From Pyrobaculum oguniense TE7 (GTDB lineage Archaea > Thermoproteota > Thermoprotei > Thermoproteales > Thermoproteaceae), in the NCBI GenBank assembly GCA_000247545.1, contig CP003316.1, positions 1,273,233 through 1,337,232 on the forward strand: DNA of 64,000 nt, read 5' to 3'. The position numbers were made by a program, and so were the translations under genes. Shown piece after piece: positions 7,115-15,358 of this stretch. Each line of letters opens with the position of its first letter. Position 1 is the stretch's first letter. The notes under the pieces are model-generated. The model did not search any database. It saw nothing but the letters and a program-made list of their open reading frames with translations, and had not been told where the DNA came from.

Positions 7115-8315
7115 TCTCGTAGACAACTCTCTTTTTCTCCATGTCGATTCTGAACTTGAATCTTACCGGCGCCGCGTTGTCAGGAGTGTAGGCAACCAGT
7201 TGCCCGTGCCTAAATAAGAAGACGTAGTCTACCGCTGAGCCCAGCCGAGTTGCGACTCTGCGCCAGGTATCGTGCGAGTTAAAGATAAGGACTGTGGTCG
7301 TATCACTTTTTAACATAGATTGGTAGACCATGGCGGCCTCTGCCAATAGCTCAACCTCGGCAACCGCGGCGACTTGCTCGTATTGGTCTGCAAAATGCAC
7401 ATCGTATCCGCCGCTCTCCACAATCTTCGCGCTTTTATACCACCACGTCAAGACTTTGTGCTCTACGACGGAGTGGTAGTACCAGTCTAGGTTTGGTCTC
7501 TGCAACTTGACTCCTAGGTTCTCGGCAAATTTCACAAAGGTAGGAAAAACCTTGTGGTGGTGGTAAAGGACTCTGCGCCCCTGTCTCGCCAAGGCCGCCG
7601 CAGTTAGCACCATGAGCTTGCTGGCGAGGCCGTCGTGTGGGCCAACCACAGCGACGAGGCTCCCACTCCAAACCCCTCCGCCTAGGGCCTCGTCTATCTC
7701 CGGCGCCCCAGTTGTAAGTTTTTCTGACGGCGGCTGTCTTGCCTCTGCTGTGTACGGCAATACCACGGGCCCCTCGTCGGCTATCACAAAAGGCACCTCC
7801 ACCAACGGGGTAGCCCTTCCGCGGGTTTTCAGAATCTTAAGACGGCGCAGAGACATTCCGCCGGGCACAATTACATGTTCGAGCTCTAGGATAACGTCCG
7901 CAACGTATTCGCTAGGCGTCACATCAACCCCCTCTTTAATTAAAACCACAGGCATATCCCTAGAAATGCCGTGGTAGAAGACCGCGTGGACAAGTTCTCT
8001 CTCACCTGCCGCTGTCAAGGCGCTGACCCCGTCGACGACGACGGCGTCGGGCTTTACTTCCAGCACTTTTTCAACTATGAAATTAACAGCCTCGTCTGGC
8101 GACGTGCTGACAATGCCGAAAATGTGGGCAGGCGGCCTCACCCCCGCTGACGTAAGGTATTTCCTAAGCCTATCCTCAGTCTCGTAGAAAGTGAACCACG
8201 CCACGTTGTTGTACTGCGACACGGCCTTAGCCACCAGTAGTGTCTTGCCCGCGCCGGGGTAGCCCTTCACCAGTATTACCCCCTCTCTAAATAGCTCCCC
8301 AATACTACACGTCAT
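7107..8315 (-). CDS. KaiC-like RecA-fold ATPase with two domains
   Basis: The ATG chosen here has a TATA-like box about 28 bases upstream and gives 402 residues; an ATG nine codons earlier is possible. Domain 1 has Walker A GYPGAGKT (residues 18-25) and Walker B AVVVDGVSAL (about 91-100), followed by KTRGRATPLVEVPFVIADEG. This is the KaiC domain pattern. Domain 2 starts at TTGAPEIDEALGGG, but its P-loop has become GPHDGLAS and lacks GKT, so it probably does not hydrolyse ATP. Such archaeal KaiC-like proteins are thought to act in signalling; the target here is unknown. The small partner gene is coupled to its stop. Confidence 0.85.
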   Translation of the reverse strand: MTCSIGELFREGVILVKGYPGAGKTLLVAKAVSQYNNVAWFTFYETEDRLRKYLTSAGVRPPAHIFGIVSTSPDEAVNFIVEKVLEVKPDAVVVDGVSALTAAGERELVHAVFYHGISRDMPVVLIKEGVDVTPSEYVADVILELEHVIVPGGMSLRRLKILKTRGRATPLVEVPFVIADEGPVVLPYTAEARQPPSEKLTTGAPEIDEALGGGVWSGSLVAVVGPHDGLASKLMVLTAAALARQGRRVLYHHHKVFPTFVKFAENLGVKLQRPNLDWYYHSVVEHKVLTWWYKSAKIVESGGYDVHFADQYEQVAAVAEVELLAEAAMVYQSMLKSDTTTVLIFNSHDTWRRVATRLGSAVDYVFLFRHGQLVAYTPDNAAPVRFKFRIDMEKKRVVYERI

Positions 8316-8319
8316 ATCC
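8306..8319. repeat. 14-bp direct repeat, copy 2
   Basis: This is the second copy of TACACGTCATATCC, spanning the proposed ATG of the KaiC-like gene. Spacing from copy 1 is 1205 bases. Recombination between the copies would remove the ATPase gene exactly and leave the partner gene behind this promoter. Confidence 0.8.
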
Positions 8320-8369
8320 ACTAAGAAAAACAGTAGACCCATTATTTACCTTACGGTAGCCTCCGGCTA

Positions 8370-9386
8370 CTATCTCAGCTCTGCGATCGCTAGTTTTAGA
8401 GCCTCTGCGGCTGTCCCCACTTGGGAGATGTCTATGTGCTCGTCCTCTGTGTGGGCTAGCCGGGGGTCGCCTGGGCCGAAAGCCGCTATGCTCTTCGACA
8501 GCGCTATGAGCAGGTTGAAGTCCGCGGTTCCCCACTTCCTGCTCAGCTTCGGCTCCACGCCGAGTTTGAGGAGCGCCCTCGTAAGAGCCCTCGCGGCTGG
8601 GTTAGTCGGCGGCGCCTCCGCGGGGTCTGTACACGAGAGGAGGCGGGCCGTGGGGGGCAACTTCCTCTTCAAGTCGTCGCAGTTGGCCCCCGGGGGTATC
8701 CTGACGTCCAGCACCATGGCGCATCTCGTCGGCACCTTGTTAGGCGCCTCGCCGCACTGCACAATGGTCGGCGTCACAGTATAGGCGTCGTACCTCTCGG
8801 TGTGGCCCAACGCCTTCTTAACCTCTTGATACAAGGCGAAGAGCTCCTCCACCACGTTGCCGTATATGGGCGAGCTGGCGTGGCCCCCACGGGACGCGAC
8901 TTCCAGCACGACCTTGCCCCCGCCCCGGTAGGCGTAGGCGATGTGGAGGTTTGTCGGCTCGCCGACATATATATGTGTAGGCCTAGGCGGCCCTCCACGG
9001 AGCAACGCCTCTGTCCCCGCGCTGTCGTCCTCCTCCGCAGTTACGAGAGCCAGCACCAAGGTGCCGCGGGGCTCGGCCTCGAGAAAGGCCTTGACATACG
9101 CCGCGAGGGGGCCCTTGTCGTCCACAGCCCCGCGCCCCCACAGCATCAACCCCTCCCTCTTCACTGGCAACGGTCCGGGCACGGTGTCCATGTGGGCGTG
9201 TAGCCAAACCACCGGCGAGCCGCCTCCCCTCACTGCTAGGACGTTGCCAGCCTCGTCTATCCAGACGTCGCTTACATACTCTCTAAGATAGGCATAGAGG
9301 TACCTCGCCAGCTCCCCCTCGCCGTGGGAGGGGCTATATATCCTAAGCAAATCTTCGAGAAGCTTGCCCACATCCACCTGCGCCAT
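8370..9386 (-). CDS. lysK: M20-family hydrolase, probable [LysW]-lysine/ornithine hydrolase LysK
   Basis: A protein of 338 residues. The M20 metal-site motifs are present: HAHMD (residues 63-67), AVDDKG (about 88-92), TAEEDD (about 117-121), GEPTN and the late His in AHTEDEHI. In Thermoproteales and Sulfolobales, proteins of this length with IYSPSHGEGELARYL and RKWGTADFNLL are LysK. LysK releases lysine (and ornithine) from the carrier protein LysW in the alpha-aminoadipate route. No other lys gene is nearby, so DapE/ArgE-like peptidases cannot be fully excluded. It is cytoplasmic. The start has an A/T-rich box upstream. Confidence 0.8.
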   Translation of the reverse strand: MAQVDVGKLLEDLLRIYSPSHGEGELARYLYAYLREYVSDVWIDEAGNVLAVRGGGSPVVWLHAHMDTVPGPLPVKREGLMLWGRGAVDDKGPLAAYVKAFLEAEPRGTLVLALVTAEEDDSAGTEALLRGGPPRPTHIYVGEPTNLHIAYAYRGGGKVVLEVASRGGHASSPIYGNVVEELFALYQEVKKALGHTERYDAYTVTPTIVQCGEAPNKVPTRCAMVLDVRIPPGANCDDLKRKLPPTARLLSCTDPAEAPPTNPAARALTRALLKLGVEPKLSRKWGTADFNLLIALSKSIAAFGPGDPRLAHTEDEHIDISQVGTAAEALKLAIAELR

Positions 9387-9463
9387 TGACAGGCGCCACT
9401 GGCATCTTAATTAATATTTACTGCTAAACCACAAAAAATATATAGATGCATAAGCCTTCTTAC

Positions 9464-9727
9464 ATGCTTTTGAGGAATGTGCTGAAGCTGGCTAGGGCCT
9501 ACGGCGCCTTTACAGCTGGGCAGGCGGCCTACGTCTTGGAGATACCCCTACAAAAAGCAGTTGAGACCCTGGAGCGCATGGTGTCCAACGGATTGCTTAG
9601 TGCAGTTGACATTGCCGGCGTAAGGTTTTATTACAGAGACCCGGTTGAGGCCGCCGAGGCGATACTAGGCTCTGTCGACCTCTCCGCCTTGCCGTACGAG
9701 GAGAGGACGAAGCTGAGTAGGCTATGA
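9464..9727 (+). CDS. Winged-helix DNA-binding protein
   Basis: A TATA box (aaaatatatag) centred about 25 bases upstream points to this ATG rather than the one six codons earlier, giving 87 residues. The sequence LLRNVLKLARAYGAFTAGQAAYVLEIPLQKAVETLERMV is cut by a turn and followed by NGLLSAVDIAGVRFYYR. This is a winged helix-turn-helix with wing. Its stop overlaps the next start by four bases (ATGA), so it is co-translated with a cupin protein. It may regulate the local genes, but the operator is not visible. Confidence 0.75.
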   Translation: MLLRNVLKLARAYGAFTAGQAAYVLEIPLQKAVETLERMVSNGLLSAVDIAGVRFYYRDPVEAAEAILGSVDLSALPYEERTKLSRL

Positions 9728-10053
9728 GCTGGCAGTGGGAGAAGCTAAGCGACTGCCTAGAGCGGCGCTACGTATCTGGGGAGAGGGTCACGGTGGCCCA
9801 GTTCAGAATTAGGGAGGGGTGCGTAGTGCCACGGCACAGCCACCCCCAGGAGCAGATCTCCGTGGTGTTGCAAGGCCTTCTCGAGTTTGAGGTAGGGGGG
9901 CGGAGGTTCACCGCCACCGCCGGCGATGTGGTAGTTATACCCCCCGGCGTCGAGCACGAGGCAAAGGCCCTGACCGACGTCGTTGTGGTAGACGCCTTTA
10001 GTCCCCCTCGGTCAGACTGGGCCTCTGGACAAGACAGCTACTTGAGACGCTAG
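9724..10053 (+). CDS. Small single-domain cupin
   Basis: A 109-residue protein with both cupin motifs. Motif 1 is PRHSHPQEQISVVLQGLLEF, with two His and one Glu or Gln for metal. Motif 2 is GDVVVIPPGVEHEA, with a further His. It is a cytoplasmic beta-barrel, often metal-binding, acting as a small-molecule sensor, isomerase or dioxygenase-like protein; the ligand is unknown. It is coupled to the preceding winged-helix gene, which suggests a sensor/regulator pair. Its end overlaps the convergent protease gene by four bases. Confidence 0.85.
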   Translation: MSWQWEKLSDCLERRYVSGERVTVAQFRIREGCVVPRHSHPQEQISVVLQGLLEFEVGGRRFTATAGDVVVIPPGVEHEAKALTDVVVVDAFSPPRSDWASGQDSYLRR

Positions 10054-10925
10054 AGCTCTACTCTCCTGCCCCGGCGCCAGACCTCAAACGACGGCCTCCT
10101 CCTGTTTATCACGGCCTCCGCCACGTGGAGCCTTAGCTCGAAGACGTTGTGCACCTCCCTCCCGTCCACCCTAATTATCACGTCTCCTCTCTCAATGCCG
10201 ATCTCCTCGGCGGGCGACCCCGGCATAACGTCAACTACTAAAAGGCCCTTCTCTACGGGAATGCCGTAGAGAGACGCCGCAGCTTTGTTCAATGTTGCCA
10301 CGTAGATGCCCAGCGCTGGCCGCACATACTTGCCGTACTTTCTGTACATTTCATATGCAATCCTAACGATGTCTATCGGGACTGCGAAACCTAAGTTCTG
10401 GGCGCCGGCTATTATGGCGGAGTTTACCCCCACAGCCTCGCCTTCCATATTCACGAGGGGGCCGCCGGAGTTGCCAGGGTTAATAGCGGCGTCTGTCTGT
10501 ATGAGGTACTCAAAAACCCTGTCCCCCGCCCTGAGCGTGCGGCCCACGGCGCTTACTATGCCGAAGGTGGCGGTGGGCTTATCCAGCAAGGCTAGGGGGT
10601 AGCCTATGGCCACTACGCCTTGCCCTACCTTGAGCCTCAGGGCGCTACCCATGCGGAGCGGCGGGGCGCGGAGTTCTGAATATATCAACGCCACGTCCTC
10701 AGCGGGGTCAGCCACGACGACGCGCCCCTCTGCCTTTTCTCCCTCGGGAGTTACCAGCGCCACCTCCTCTGCCGAGGCCACCACGTGGTATGCCGTGGCG
10801 AAGAACTTTGTGTCTATTGCAAAGGCGGTGCCGAAGCCGAAGTCGCCTGGGAAGGCCTCGTAGGGTCTTGTAACCACCGCGACCACTGACTCAGCTACTT
10901 TCTCCACTAGCCCGCTTATGTCCAC
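10050..10925 (-). CDS. HtrA/DegP-type serine protease with PDZ domain
   Basis: A 291-residue protein with a trypsin-like domain and the full triad: His47 (ATAYHVVAS), Asp77 (DPAEDVALI) and Ser153 (INPGNSGGP). A PDZ domain from about residue 205 contains GLLVVDVMPGSPAEEIGI and GDVIIRVDGREV. There is no signal peptide or membrane helix, so it probably works inside the cell, unlike bacterial DegP. It would act in protein quality control. The GTG start has a TATA-like stretch (tttttaatatt) about 25 bases upstream. The SppA-like gene diverges from the same intergenic region. Confidence 0.9.
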   Translation of the reverse strand: MDISGLVEKVAESVVAVVTRPYEAFPGDFGFGTAFAIDTKFFATAYHVVASAEEVALVTPEGEKAEGRVVVADPAEDVALIYSELRAPPLRMGSALRLKVGQGVVAIGYPLALLDKPTATFGIVSAVGRTLRAGDRVFEYLIQTDAAINPGNSGGPLVNMEGEAVGVNSAIIAGAQNLGFAVPIDIVRIAYEMYRKYGKYVRPALGIYVATLNKAAASLYGIPVEKGLLVVDVMPGSPAEEIGIERGDVIIRVDGREVHNVFELRLHVAEAVINRRRPSFEVWRRGRRVEL

Positions 10926-10978
10926 AAATGAGAATGGCTACAATATTAAAAATTATATAGGGGGGCAGTGTGTGGAAC

Positions 10979-12625
10979 ATGGTCGATAGGTGGGTTGTGG
11001 CTGGCCTGGCTCTAGCCTTGGCCGTCAGCGCCGCCGCGCTTTTTGTTGCATATACACACTGCCCGAGGGGGCTCCCCGCGGCCCCTCCAAAGCCTAAGAT
11101 AGTCCTAGTGCCTATCGACTTCGTTCTGGACTCGTCCCCAGTTGACGGGGTTATACGCGACCTTGTTAGCCTTGCTCAGCGCAAGGACGTGGCTGGGGTG
11201 GTGCTGGTGATAAACTCGCCTGGCGGGACGGTGTCGGCAACTGAGGCGCTCTATTCGGCGCTGGCCGGGCTGAACAAGACAAAATACGCCGTGGTGAGCG
11301 GGCTGGCCGCCTCCGGCGCCTACTACGTCGCTGTGGCCGCCGAAAAGATATACGCAACGCCGTCGAGCTGGGTGGGGAGCATCGGCGTGGTTGCAGTTAT
11401 GTGGCCCGACGAGTATTTCTACGACATCCCCGACTACGTCTACACCACAGGTCCGCTGAAGTACTACGGCAAGGAGCTCACCGACTACTATAACGACATA
11501 GAGAGAGTGAGGATGAACTTCGTGCAGGCCGTGCTAAGGGGCAGGGCTGGGAGGATAAAGGTAGATCCCCAGGTTTTTGAGACAGCGGCTGTCTTCACGG
11601 CCGAGGATGCGCTACGGCTGGGCCTAGTAGACGCGGTGGGCGGCGTCTTCGACGCAGTGAGGGATATGGCCCAGAGGCTTGGGCTTAAGGAATACGAGGT
11701 GAAGTTCCTCCGCGAGCTCGGCAACGCCACGGCTTCTCCAGGCGCCGCGTTTAGGGTTGACCTGGAGAGGCTGATGAACTCCACACCGGTCCCCATCTTC
11801 TACATCCTCCCCACGGCGGTGCAGTGGCGGGTGACCACAAACGGGGCCTCCAACGCCACGACTCCTGCCCCTGCCAGGCCCGAGAAGCCCTACGTCCTGC
11901 TCGACCTAGCCCACAACAACATGGTGCCGAGGAGCTTTATAGAGGTCCTCAGGGCAGAGCTGGCGCAGAGGGGGTACGTCTTAGTAACCGCCTCTAGCGA
12001 GTACCAGCTCACCACGCTCCTCTCAAACGCCACCGCCCTCGTGGTGGTGAACCCCACAGCTCCTTTCAGCAGAGACGCCGTTAGGGCCGTGCTGAACGCC
12101 ACGGCTAGGGGAGTCAGAGTCGCCTACTTCTACGACCTCAGGGCAAGCGCCATAATCACGGTCAGCGGCGTCTCCTACGTGGCGCCCTACTCCCTCTACG
12201 CCGTTTTTGACCCCTTGCCAATGTACTACAACATGTCGGGGCTGAGGGCCGTCTACAACTTCACGGCAGGCGCGCTCAACTACACCCAGAACTGGCAGTA
12301 CGTCGAGGCTAAGCCCAAGGGCAATTGGACATTGCTGAGAGGCGTGGAGAGGCTCCTCCTCTTCAGCCCGTCGGCAGTGTCGACAAACGCGCCGCATAAG
12401 CTGGAGGTAAGGGGCTACGTTTTCGGCTACGGCTGGGGGAACTACACAGTGGCGGCGCAGGCCGGCAACTTCACCTTTATAGGCGCCGTGCGCTCCTTCA
12501 CACCATACTTCATAACGTTGGCAGACAACTGGCGCTTCTTTAAGAACGTCGTGGATTGGCTCGTCGAGCCAAGACCTATTGAGAGGAAACAGGGCCCCAT
12601 CTCAGCCGTGATATATACGAGTTGA
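10979..12625 (+). CDS. sppA: SppA-type (S49) membrane-anchored serine protease with extra C-terminal domain
   Basis: A box attatatagg about 25 bases upstream favours this ATG, giving 548 residues. Residues about 5-25 form a signal anchor. The ClpP/S49 fold follows with INSPGGTVSATEA, the nucleophile Ser112 in GLAASGAYY, WVGSIGV, and a Lys candidate at 161-165 (GPLKYYGKE). After residue about 270 comes a second domain starting KPYVLLDLAHNN with many Asn-X-Ser/Thr sequons. It resembles a Rossmann or GATase-like extracytoplasmic domain, and I do not recognise a named family for it. S49 enzymes degrade remnant signal peptides or membrane proteins. Its 3' end overlaps the convergent broken DHH gene by 50 bases. 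Confidence 0.85.
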   Translation: MVDRWVVAGLALALAVSAAALFVAYTHCPRGLPAAPPKPKIVLVPIDFVLDSSPVDGVIRDLVSLAQRKDVAGVVLVINSPGGTVSATEALYSALAGLNKTKYAVVSGLAASGAYYVAVAAEKIYATPSSWVGSIGVVAVMWPDEYFYDIPDYVYTTGPLKYYGKELTDYYNDIERVRMNFVQAVLRGRAGRIKVDPQVFETAAVFTAEDALRLGLVDAVGGVFDAVRDMAQRLGLKEYEVKFLRELGNATASPGAAFRVDLERLMNSTPVPIFYILPTAVQWRVTTNGASNATTPAPARPEKPYVLLDLAHNNMVPRSFIEVLRAELAQRGYVLVTASSEYQLTTLLSNATALVVVNPTAPFSRDAVRAVLNATARGVRVAYFYDLRASAIITVSGVSYVAPYSLYAVFDPLPMYYNMSGLRAVYNFTAGALNYTQNWQYVEAKPKGNWTLLRGVERLLLFSPSAVSTNAPHKLEVRGYVFGYGWGNYTVAAQAGNFTFIGAVRSFTPYFITLADNWRFFKNVVDWLVEPRPIERKQGPISAVIYTS

Positions 12626-13537
12626 GTTCCTCTACGAAGACGTCAAAGAGGCGCTTCGGGATGCGCGCCCCCGCGGCGTTTTTGTGGCCGCCGCCAGATA
12701 CGGAGTGGCGCCGGGCAAAATCCCTTAGGAACTGGTTTAGGTCTACTTGGCTGGAGCGGAGGCTCATCACGTATAGGTCCCCCCTCTCCTCCGCCGCCAC
12801 CCCCACGGGCGATTCTGTGAGGCCCCTTGCTAGGTTGGCCGCGAGGCCGAGGGGGCCTGGGGGGTTCACCACGTAGGCCACGCCGCCTTTTTAGAGACGT
12901 GCCGCTCGACCCAGCCCACTAGGGCCTCGTTTATCCTCGCCTGCTCTTCCGCCAGCTTCATGAGCCTCTCCATGGAGGGGGGTCTTGTTCTCGGCTAGGT
13001 GATCCACCACCGCCCGCTTAAAGTCGTGGTCTTTGCGCGCCCGCTCCAATCCCTGCATGAGGACCCCAGCCTCGAAGTACACAATACGCTTGTTCCACTT
13101 CTCCAGCGCCGACTTGACCCACACGGTATAGTCCATATAATCACTAATGGCGCCGTACAGCGCAACCCGGCTGTAAGAAGGGGGCAACGACTCCTTCAGC
13201 CTCCTGTACGTGAGCTCCGAGGCGAAGGGGCCTCTTCGTGGACCACCTCGGCCCCGGCCAAATCTACCGGCAAGGGGTGGTGGTCGAGGTACACGACCCT
13301 GCCGCCGTAGGCTCGGAACAGCCTCTGGACCTCCTGGGCCGCCTTCTCGTCTATCGCCACGTCTACTATGTAGACGTCTCCCCTTGCGTATTGCTGGAAG
13401 TCCTTTGGCAGATCCACCGGATGTGTGAATATCACCTGAATTTCGCCGTATTGCCCTCTCAGCGCCGCCTTCACCAATGCCGCCGAGCAGACCCCGTCTG
13501 CGTCGCCGTGTGCCAGTATCGTCAACCGCCTGTCCAT
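12576..13537 (-). pseudogene. DHH/DHHA1 phosphoesterase (RecJ/NrnA-like), interrupted by three frameshifts
   Basis: Three consecutive pieces on one strand rebuild a 320-residue protein. Piece 1 has HGDADGVCSAAL, VDVAIDE and YLDHHPLP, the DHH metal motifs. Piece 2 has VALYGAISDYMDYT. Piece 3 has VSGGGHKNAAGARIP, the DHHA1 substrate motif. The frame shifts near 13221-13228 (ASELTYRR reads on in the new frame), in the G6 run at 12977-12982, and near 12886-12893. The joined length needs one extra base in total. The protein would be a 3'-5' exonuclease or oligonucleotide/cyclic-dinucleotide phosphodiesterase. Sequence on both sides of each lesion is well preserved, so the damage is recent or a sequencing artefact. 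Confidence 0.8.
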
Positions 13538-13566
13538 GGCTTATATATATCGGTGGAGTTTATAAC

Positions 13567-14055
13567 GTGCGAGCCTTGTACATTTATTCCAGGGACTGGC
13601 GTGACGAGCGTGTCTACAGCCTCTACAGGGCCTTCACGGTGCTTCTCCAGAAGCAGAGGGCCTACGCGCTTGAGAGAATTCTGGAAAAGCGACCCTCCAG
13701 GGCGCTGGTCTTCACCTATCCATGTGGCTGGCACGGCGACGTCCTCTTCCTCGCCCCTTACGTAGTCGCCGTGGGGCCTTTTGACAGAGGCGCGTTGGTG
13801 GATTTCGTCATGTCTCTCCCCGACAGGGTAGCCCTGACGTTGTTGGAAGGCGGCTGGACAGTGGAGGAGGTGTTCAAGGAGTTCGGCCCCTTCGACGTTG
13901 GGGTGGCATGCATGGGGGCGCCCGTGGCGGGGGTTAGGAGGTACGTCCACAAAATGATTGTGGTAAAAATCGGCGGGCCCCTCGGCGAGCTGATCTCAGC
14001 CCTCTACGCCCCAGAGGAGGAGGACGCAGACGAGGTGATCACGCCGCCTTTATGA
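13567..14055 (+). CDS. Hypothetical protein, first gene of a small-GTPase operon
   Basis: A box ttatatatat lies about 22 bases upstream of this GTG, so I start the protein here, with 162 residues. It begins VRALYIYSRDWRDERVYSLY. Notable parts are ALVFTYPCGWHGDVLFLAPY, GVACMGAPVAGVRRYVHKM and an acidic end EEEDADE. It looks like a soluble alpha/beta protein and no family is recognised. Its stop overlaps the GTPase start as ATGA. The fixed overlap with a GTPase suggests a regulator or effector, by position only. The promoter region is shared with the divergent DHH gene. Confidence 0.75.
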   Translation: MRALYIYSRDWRDERVYSLYRAFTVLLQKQRAYALERILEKRPSRALVFTYPCGWHGDVLFLAPYVVAVGPFDRGALVDFVMSLPDRVALTLLEGGWTVEEVFKEFGPFDVGVACMGAPVAGVRRYVHKMIVVKIGGPLGELISALYAPEEEDADEVITPPL

Positions 14056-14522
14056 AAAAATATGTGGTGCTCATCGGCGTCGGGGGCGTGGGGAAGACTA
14101 CCCTGGTCTACAGACTCGCCGGGGTTCCCATTGCGCCCTCGCCTACGAAACGCCCCGGCATATATCGCATACGGGCGGAGGCGGGCGACTACTACATCCT
14201 CGACCCGCCGGGGCAGTACATAGACGAGGTCGTGGAGTCGCTACTGAGGATCGCGCACATGTACTTCGACCGCGCGTTGCTCATGTACGACTTGACGAGG
14301 TACGACACCCTACAAGCGCTTTACCAAATCGCCGAGGAGATGTGCGTAAGAGGCCGGTGCATAGCCGCTAGGGAGGTCTGGACAGTGGGCAACAAGAGGG
14401 ACGTAGCCGCCAGCATAGGAGTCGAGCACGAGCCAGACCTCACCCTACTCCACGCCGGCAGATACGTTAAAATATCCGCCCTCGTAGATCCCTTAGAGAA
14501 GCTGGCGGAGCTGTTGCCATGA
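14052..14522 (+). CDS. Ras/Arf-like small GTPase
   Basis: A 156-residue protein with all guanine-nucleotide motifs in order: G1 GVGGVGKTT (residues 9-17), a Thr-containing switch-I region (PSPTKRPGIYRI), G3 DPPGQ (51-55, with the Gln typical of Arf/Ras switch II), G4 GNKRD (113-117) and a G5-like ISAL (about 146). It is a free-standing domain without a membrane anchor. Archaeal small GTPases of this kind are relatives of MglA/Rag-type switches; the role is unknown. It overlaps both neighbours by four bases, so all three proteins are probably made together. Confidence 0.88.
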   Translation: MKKYVVLIGVGGVGKTTLVYRLAGVPIAPSPTKRPGIYRIRAEAGDYYILDPPGQYIDEVVESLLRIAHMYFDRALLMYDLTRYDTLQALYQIAEEMCVRGRCIAAREVWTVGNKRDVAASIGVEHEPDLTLLHAGRYVKISALVDPLEKLAELLP

Positions 14523-15166
14523 TCTGCCAAATGCTAACAAGGGGCGCGATGTGCTCGGAGGCGTATAGAAGGGGAGAGCCCCCCCTCTTCTTTAAGAAGC
14601 TTGGCATCCCGCTGGGGCTCCCCGTGGGGAGGTGTACGGAGGCTGAGCAAGCAGCGGCCTGGGTGGTGGACCGCTTGCTCATCCCATATTTCGAGGGCAG
14701 AGAGGTGAGGGTCAGCGACGATGTGCTGGCGGCGCTTGAGACCCTTTCTCTAGGCCTCATCCCGCTCGAGGCCGAGCTCAGCGCCTACATACCTGAAGAC
14801 CCCGTCGCCGTATATGCAAGTCCCTGTGTCTTTGGCTTAGGGCTTAGAAAGAATATAGTCGTCACCGGCCCGCCCTCCGTGGTTAGGAGGCTAGAGGCCT
14901 TTCTCAAGCCTAGGGGGGAATTCGTCATATTTGACGAGGGGGGAGATGAGGCCGTGGTGAAGTACGGCGTAGAGGCTGCGGTTGGCTGCCTGGCCAAGCC
15001 GCCTCTACCTGTAAAGAGCTACGTAATTATGTGCCTCGAGCACCAATGGATCGGCGACTTACTGGCCAGGGCTCTGGGCCTGGAGCCGGCCAGAGAGGGC
15101 GCCCAAATACAGCTCCGCAACGCCGGGCTCCTCATCAGTCACCCCAAGAAAAAATATAGCCGTTAG
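14519..15166 (+). CDS. Hypothetical protein, third gene of small-GTPase operon
   Basis: A 215-residue cytoplasmic protein beginning MICQMLTRGAMCSEAYRRG. It contains VAVYASPCVFGLGLRKNIVV, GPPSVVRRLEAFLKP and CLEHQWIGDLLARALGLEP, and has five to six cysteines. Its composition is that of a folded alpha/beta protein. I do not recognise the family. Its start overlaps the GTPase stop (ATGA), so it is a candidate effector, GAP or exchange factor of that GTPase. That role is inferred from coupling alone. A/T-rich DNA follows the stop. Confidence 0.75.
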   Translation: MICQMLTRGAMCSEAYRRGEPPLFFKKLGIPLGLPVGRCTEAEQAAAWVVDRLLIPYFEGREVRVSDDVLAALETLSLGLIPLEAELSAYIPEDPVAVYASPCVFGLGLRKNIVVTGPPSVVRRLEAFLKPRGEFVIFDEGGDEAVVKYGVEAAVGCLAKPPLPVKSYVIMCLEHQWIGDLLARALGLEPAREGAQIQLRNAGLLISHPKKKYSR

Positions 15167-15358
15167 GGCCAAGAAGCCCTGGAGGTCTGCGAGGCCAGAT
15201 CCTACGTCACATATCTCTATAGTCTTTCTCAAAAACGCTAGTAGGCGAAATCGAAATGTTTACTGGCTAAAATTCTTGTAAAAAACAAATTTTAGACGTA
15301 TTGTATGCAATAGTGTTTATACCAAAAAGCTTAAAAGACTTTTTTTATATTGATTTAA
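15167..15358. promoter_or_regulatory. A/T-rich intergenic region with probable promoter
   Basis: No gene is seen. The right half (about 15240-15358) is unusually A/T-rich and includes a T7 stretch and tatattgattt directly before the decayed KaiC cassette, so it probably held that cassette's promoter. Confidence 0.4.
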
